The position numbers were made by a program, and so were the translations under genes. Of a stretch of 8,152 nucleotides of DNA, positions 6,513 through 8,152 are shown piece by piece (position 1 is the stretch's first letter; every line of letters begins with the position of its first letter). The notes under the pieces are model-generated. The model searched no databases and was not told where the DNA came from. It saw only the letters and a list, made by a program, of their open reading frames with translations. Source of the DNA: JBEIUL01 sp044356865 (GTDB lineage Bacteria > Planctomycetota > Phycisphaerae > Phycisphaerales > SM1A02); assembly GCA_044356865.1 (NCBI GenBank), contig JBIKVN010000142.1, forward strand, positions 1-8,152, in the 5' to 3' direction.

Positions 6513-7958
6513 ATGTTCGAGGGTACGGGGGAAGGGACAGCGGGCGCGATCCGTCCGCGCGGGGGTCGTGTCGCGTGGGCGGGAGCGGTCGCGGGCCTGG
6601 CGCTCGGCGGGTGGACGGATGCGTCGGGCGCCGGCGATCCGGTATCGCCGGCGCCGGTGGCCGAGCTGGCCCCGCAACGGGGGCGCATGGAGTCGAGATT
6701 CGCGAAGGCGGTGGCGGTTTCGGGCACGCAGGTGCTCGTGGGAAGCCCCTTCGACGAGGACGGCGAGACCGCGGACGGCAGCGTGCACGCCTTCGGCGAC
6801 AGCCGGCGCGGCTGGCGGCGGGTGCAGCGGTTCCAGTGGACCGATCCGAAGTCGCAGGATCGCTTCGGGGCGGCGATTGCCGTCGGATCCGGGCGGCTCG
6901 CGGTCGCCCGGGACCGCTCCGACGAGGCGGGCGTCGACGCGGGGGCGGTCGCGGTCTTCCGCAAGGTCGGGGCGCATTGGCGCTTCGAGGCCGACCTGCT
7001 CGCGTCCGACGGCGCGGACGCGGACGGTTTCGGCGCGAGCCTTGCCGTGTCGGGCGACTTCGTCGCCGTCGGGACGCCGCACGACGATCGCGACGGCATC
7101 CACGACGCGGGGACGGTCTCGATCTTCACGGTGCGGGAGGGCGAGTGGCGCCGCGAGACGCTGCTCGGGGCGGCGAATCCGACCGCGAGCGAATGGTTCG
7201 GGAACGCGGTGGCTATGTCGGGGCCGCTGCTCGCGATCGGCGCGTACGGCGACGACGCCCGGGGCATGAACGCGGGAGCGGTCCATGTCTGGCGACGCGG
7301 GAGCGAGGGGTGGAAGGCCGAAGTGCGGCTCGAGGCCGAGGACGGCGCCGCCGGCGACTGGTTCGGGTTCGCGCTCGACCTGCACGACGACCGGCTCGCG
7401 ATCGGGGCGCCGCGCGACGATCGATCGGGCGAGTCGGCCGGCTGCGTGCGGATCTACCGGCGGGTTCGCGGGACCTGGTCGCTCGAGGAGACGCTTCGCC
7501 CCGCGGCCGGCGCCGACACCGCATGGTTCGGGTACGCGATCGACCTCACCGAGGACCGCATCGCGATCGGCATGCCCGGCGACGACGAGGGCGGCACCGC
7601 GGCGGGATCGGTACGGGTCTACCGGCGCGGCGCGGACGGGTGGCGCGAGGAGTTCATCCTGCGCCCGCCGAAGCCGCGGGAGTGGCTGCAGTTCGGGGCG
7701 TCGGTCGGGCTCGGCGGCGATCTCGCGGTCGTGGGCATGCTGCGCGACGAGGACGGTCCGGCCGTGCCGGGTTCGGCGTGGGTGTTCCGGCTCGGCGGGC
7801 GCGGCGCAAGCGGCGAGACCGAGGCTGGCCCGCCCGCGCGTCGGAAGGACCCGACTCCGACCACGACCGGAGCGGACGCCGCGGCCCGACCGGCCCGCAG
7901 CCGATCGCCCGGCCGCCGCGCGGGCTGGCCGTTCCTCCGGGGGCCCTTCACCTCATGA
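6513..7958 (+). CDS. Secreted seven-bladed FG-GAP-like beta-propeller protein
   Basis: The 481-residue protein begins with a signal-peptide-like segment: basic RPRGGR at 14-19, hydrophobic 20-33, possible cleavage after ASGA at 37-40. It is therefore probably exported. Seven repeats follow, starting at F63, F118, F173, F229, F284, F339 and F394, a period of 55-56 residues. Each reads roughly FG-x-A-x-A/D-L/V, then L-A-I-G-x-P/Y-x-D-D, then A-G-x-V-x-V-Y/W-R, then G-x-W, as in FG-GAP-like repeats. Seven such units fit a seven-bladed propeller. Repeat 7 stops after its third strand, and residues 48-62 before repeat 1 resemble the missing fourth strand, suggesting Velcro-type closure. The tail (about 430-481) is Pro/Arg/Thr-rich and looks disordered, with no sorting signal. 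Acidic DxDG-like loops might bind calcium, but the match is loose. The function and ligand are unknown; adhesion or carbohydrate binding would be guesses. It starts 142 bp from the divergent hydrolase gene and converges on the last gene. Confidence 0.87.
   Translation: MFEGTGEGTAGAIRPRGGRVAWAGAVAGLALGGWTDASGAGDPVSPAPVAELAPQRGRMESRFAKAVAVSGTQVLVGSPFDEDGETADGSVHAFGDSRRGWRRVQRFQWTDPKSQDRFGAAIAVGSGRLAVARDRSDEAGVDAGAVAVFRKVGAHWRFEADLLASDGADADGFGASLAVSGDFVAVGTPHDDRDGIHDAGTVSIFTVREGEWRRETLLGAANPTASEWFGNAVAMSGPLLAIGAYGDDARGMNAGAVHVWRRGSEGWKAEVRLEAEDGAAGDWFGFALDLHDDRLAIGAPRDDRSGESAGCVRIYRRVRGTWSLEETLRPAAGADTAWFGYAIDLTEDRIAIGMPGDDEGGTAAGSVRVYRRGADGWREEFILRPPKPREWLQFGASVGLGGDLAVVGMLRDEDGPAVPGSAWVFRLGGRGASGETEAGPPARRKDPTPTTTGADAAARPARSRSPGRRAGWPFLRGPFTS
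6699..7796 (+). repeat. Seven coding repeats of about 165 bp (FG-GAP-like blades)
   Basis: Seven consecutive units with a period of 165-168 bp encode the propeller blades; they start at 6699, 6864, 7029, 7197, 7362, 7527 and 7692. They have diverged at the DNA level, so they are mainly visible in the protein: FG at the start, a LAIG/VAVG core, an acidic DD loop and an AG-x-V aromatic strand. The last unit is incomplete. Confidence 0.8.
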
Positions 7959-7966
7959 TCCTGCGC

Positions 7967-8152
7967 TCAGCCGATGGCCGCGGCGGCATCGCCGTAGCGC
8001 CGCTCGATCACGTCGCGCCACTGGCCCGAGGTCGCGCAGCGGATGAACTCGCGCTTGATCTCGTCGCCCTCGGGATGGTGCCGCGCGAACTTGATCCCGA
8101 ACTTCCGCATGAGTCGCCCGGCCCGCGTCTCGCCGTGGAGCGCGACCGAAAG
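7967..8152 (-). CDS. C-terminal end of a probable tRNA-dihydrouridine synthase
   Basis: The last 61 codons of a gene running in from the right edge are visible, ending in a TGA at 7967-7969. The segment LMRKFGIKFARHHPEGDEIK followed by a REFI...QWRDVIERRYG stretch resembles the helical C-terminal domain of bacterial tRNA-dihydrouridine synthases (MRK, then a G-x-K/Y element and HPEG). These are flavin enzymes that reduce uridines in the tRNA D-loop using NADPH. The FMN-binding TIM barrel and the catalytic Cys are outside the window, so the assignment rests on recalled similarity of a short region. It is convergent with the FG-GAP gene across 8 bp. Another protein with a similar helical tail cannot be excluded. 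Confidence 0.62.
   Translation of the reverse strand, partial: LSVALHGETRAGRLMRKFGIKFARHHPEGDEIKREFIRCATSGQWRDVIERRYGDAAAAIG

Noticed and set aside
6371..7385. Upstream extension of the hydrolase frame on the minus strand (up to 588 codons in one frame)
   Set aside because: The extension is Ser/Arg/Pro-rich, overlaps the FG-GAP gene and lies before a normal dienelactone hydrolase start; the 237-residue form matches the family's length.
1..8152. A defence system, biosynthetic cluster or mobile element
   Set aside because: All eight genes have housekeeping or general exported-protein identities. There is no transposase, integrase, toxin-antitoxin pair, direct repeats flanking a block, or composition change.

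Overview
The window is a very GC-rich, gene-dense stretch of bacterial chromosome. It most resembles a planctomycete, probably of the Phycisphaerae type. That placement is an inference from four things: a short secreted protein ending in a VPLPA-CTERM (PEP-CTERM-like) sorting tail, a secreted protein built of seven FG-GAP-like repeats, weak or absent Shine-Dalgarno sequences in front of most genes, and the strong G/C preference at third codon positions. No rRNA, tRNA, CRISPR array, insertion sequence, prophage gene or integrase was found.

Eight protein genes account for nearly all of the sequence. From left to right: the 5' part of a dUTPase gene (minus strand, cut by the left edge); a Bcp/PrxQ peroxiredoxin gene with a histone-H1-like Lys/Ala tail (minus, just upstream of dut and probably co-transcribed with it); a major facilitator superfamily transporter (plus); a VPLPA-CTERM secreted protein (minus); ribonuclease R (plus, the largest gene); a dienelactone hydrolase family protein (minus); a secreted seven-bladed FG-GAP-like beta-propeller protein (plus); and the 3' end of a probable tRNA-dihydrouridine synthase gene (minus, cut by the right edge).

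The transcription units alternate in direction. There are three divergent spacers: 62 bp (bcp/MFS), 216 bp (VPLPA protein/rnr) and 142 bp (hydrolase/FG-GAP protein). There are three very tight convergent junctions, of 11, 3 and 8 bp, and none shows a convincing intrinsic terminator. No stretch of more than 300 bases lacks a gene.

Most genes are housekeeping functions: nucleotide-pool sanitation, peroxide detoxification, RNA decay and tRNA modification. They are interspersed with two exported proteins of unknown role. I see no coherent new multi-gene system. The points most worth a second look are the peroxiredoxin tail, the degenerate thioester-like motif in the VPLPA-CTERM protein, and the regular 55-residue, apparently circularly closed propeller.
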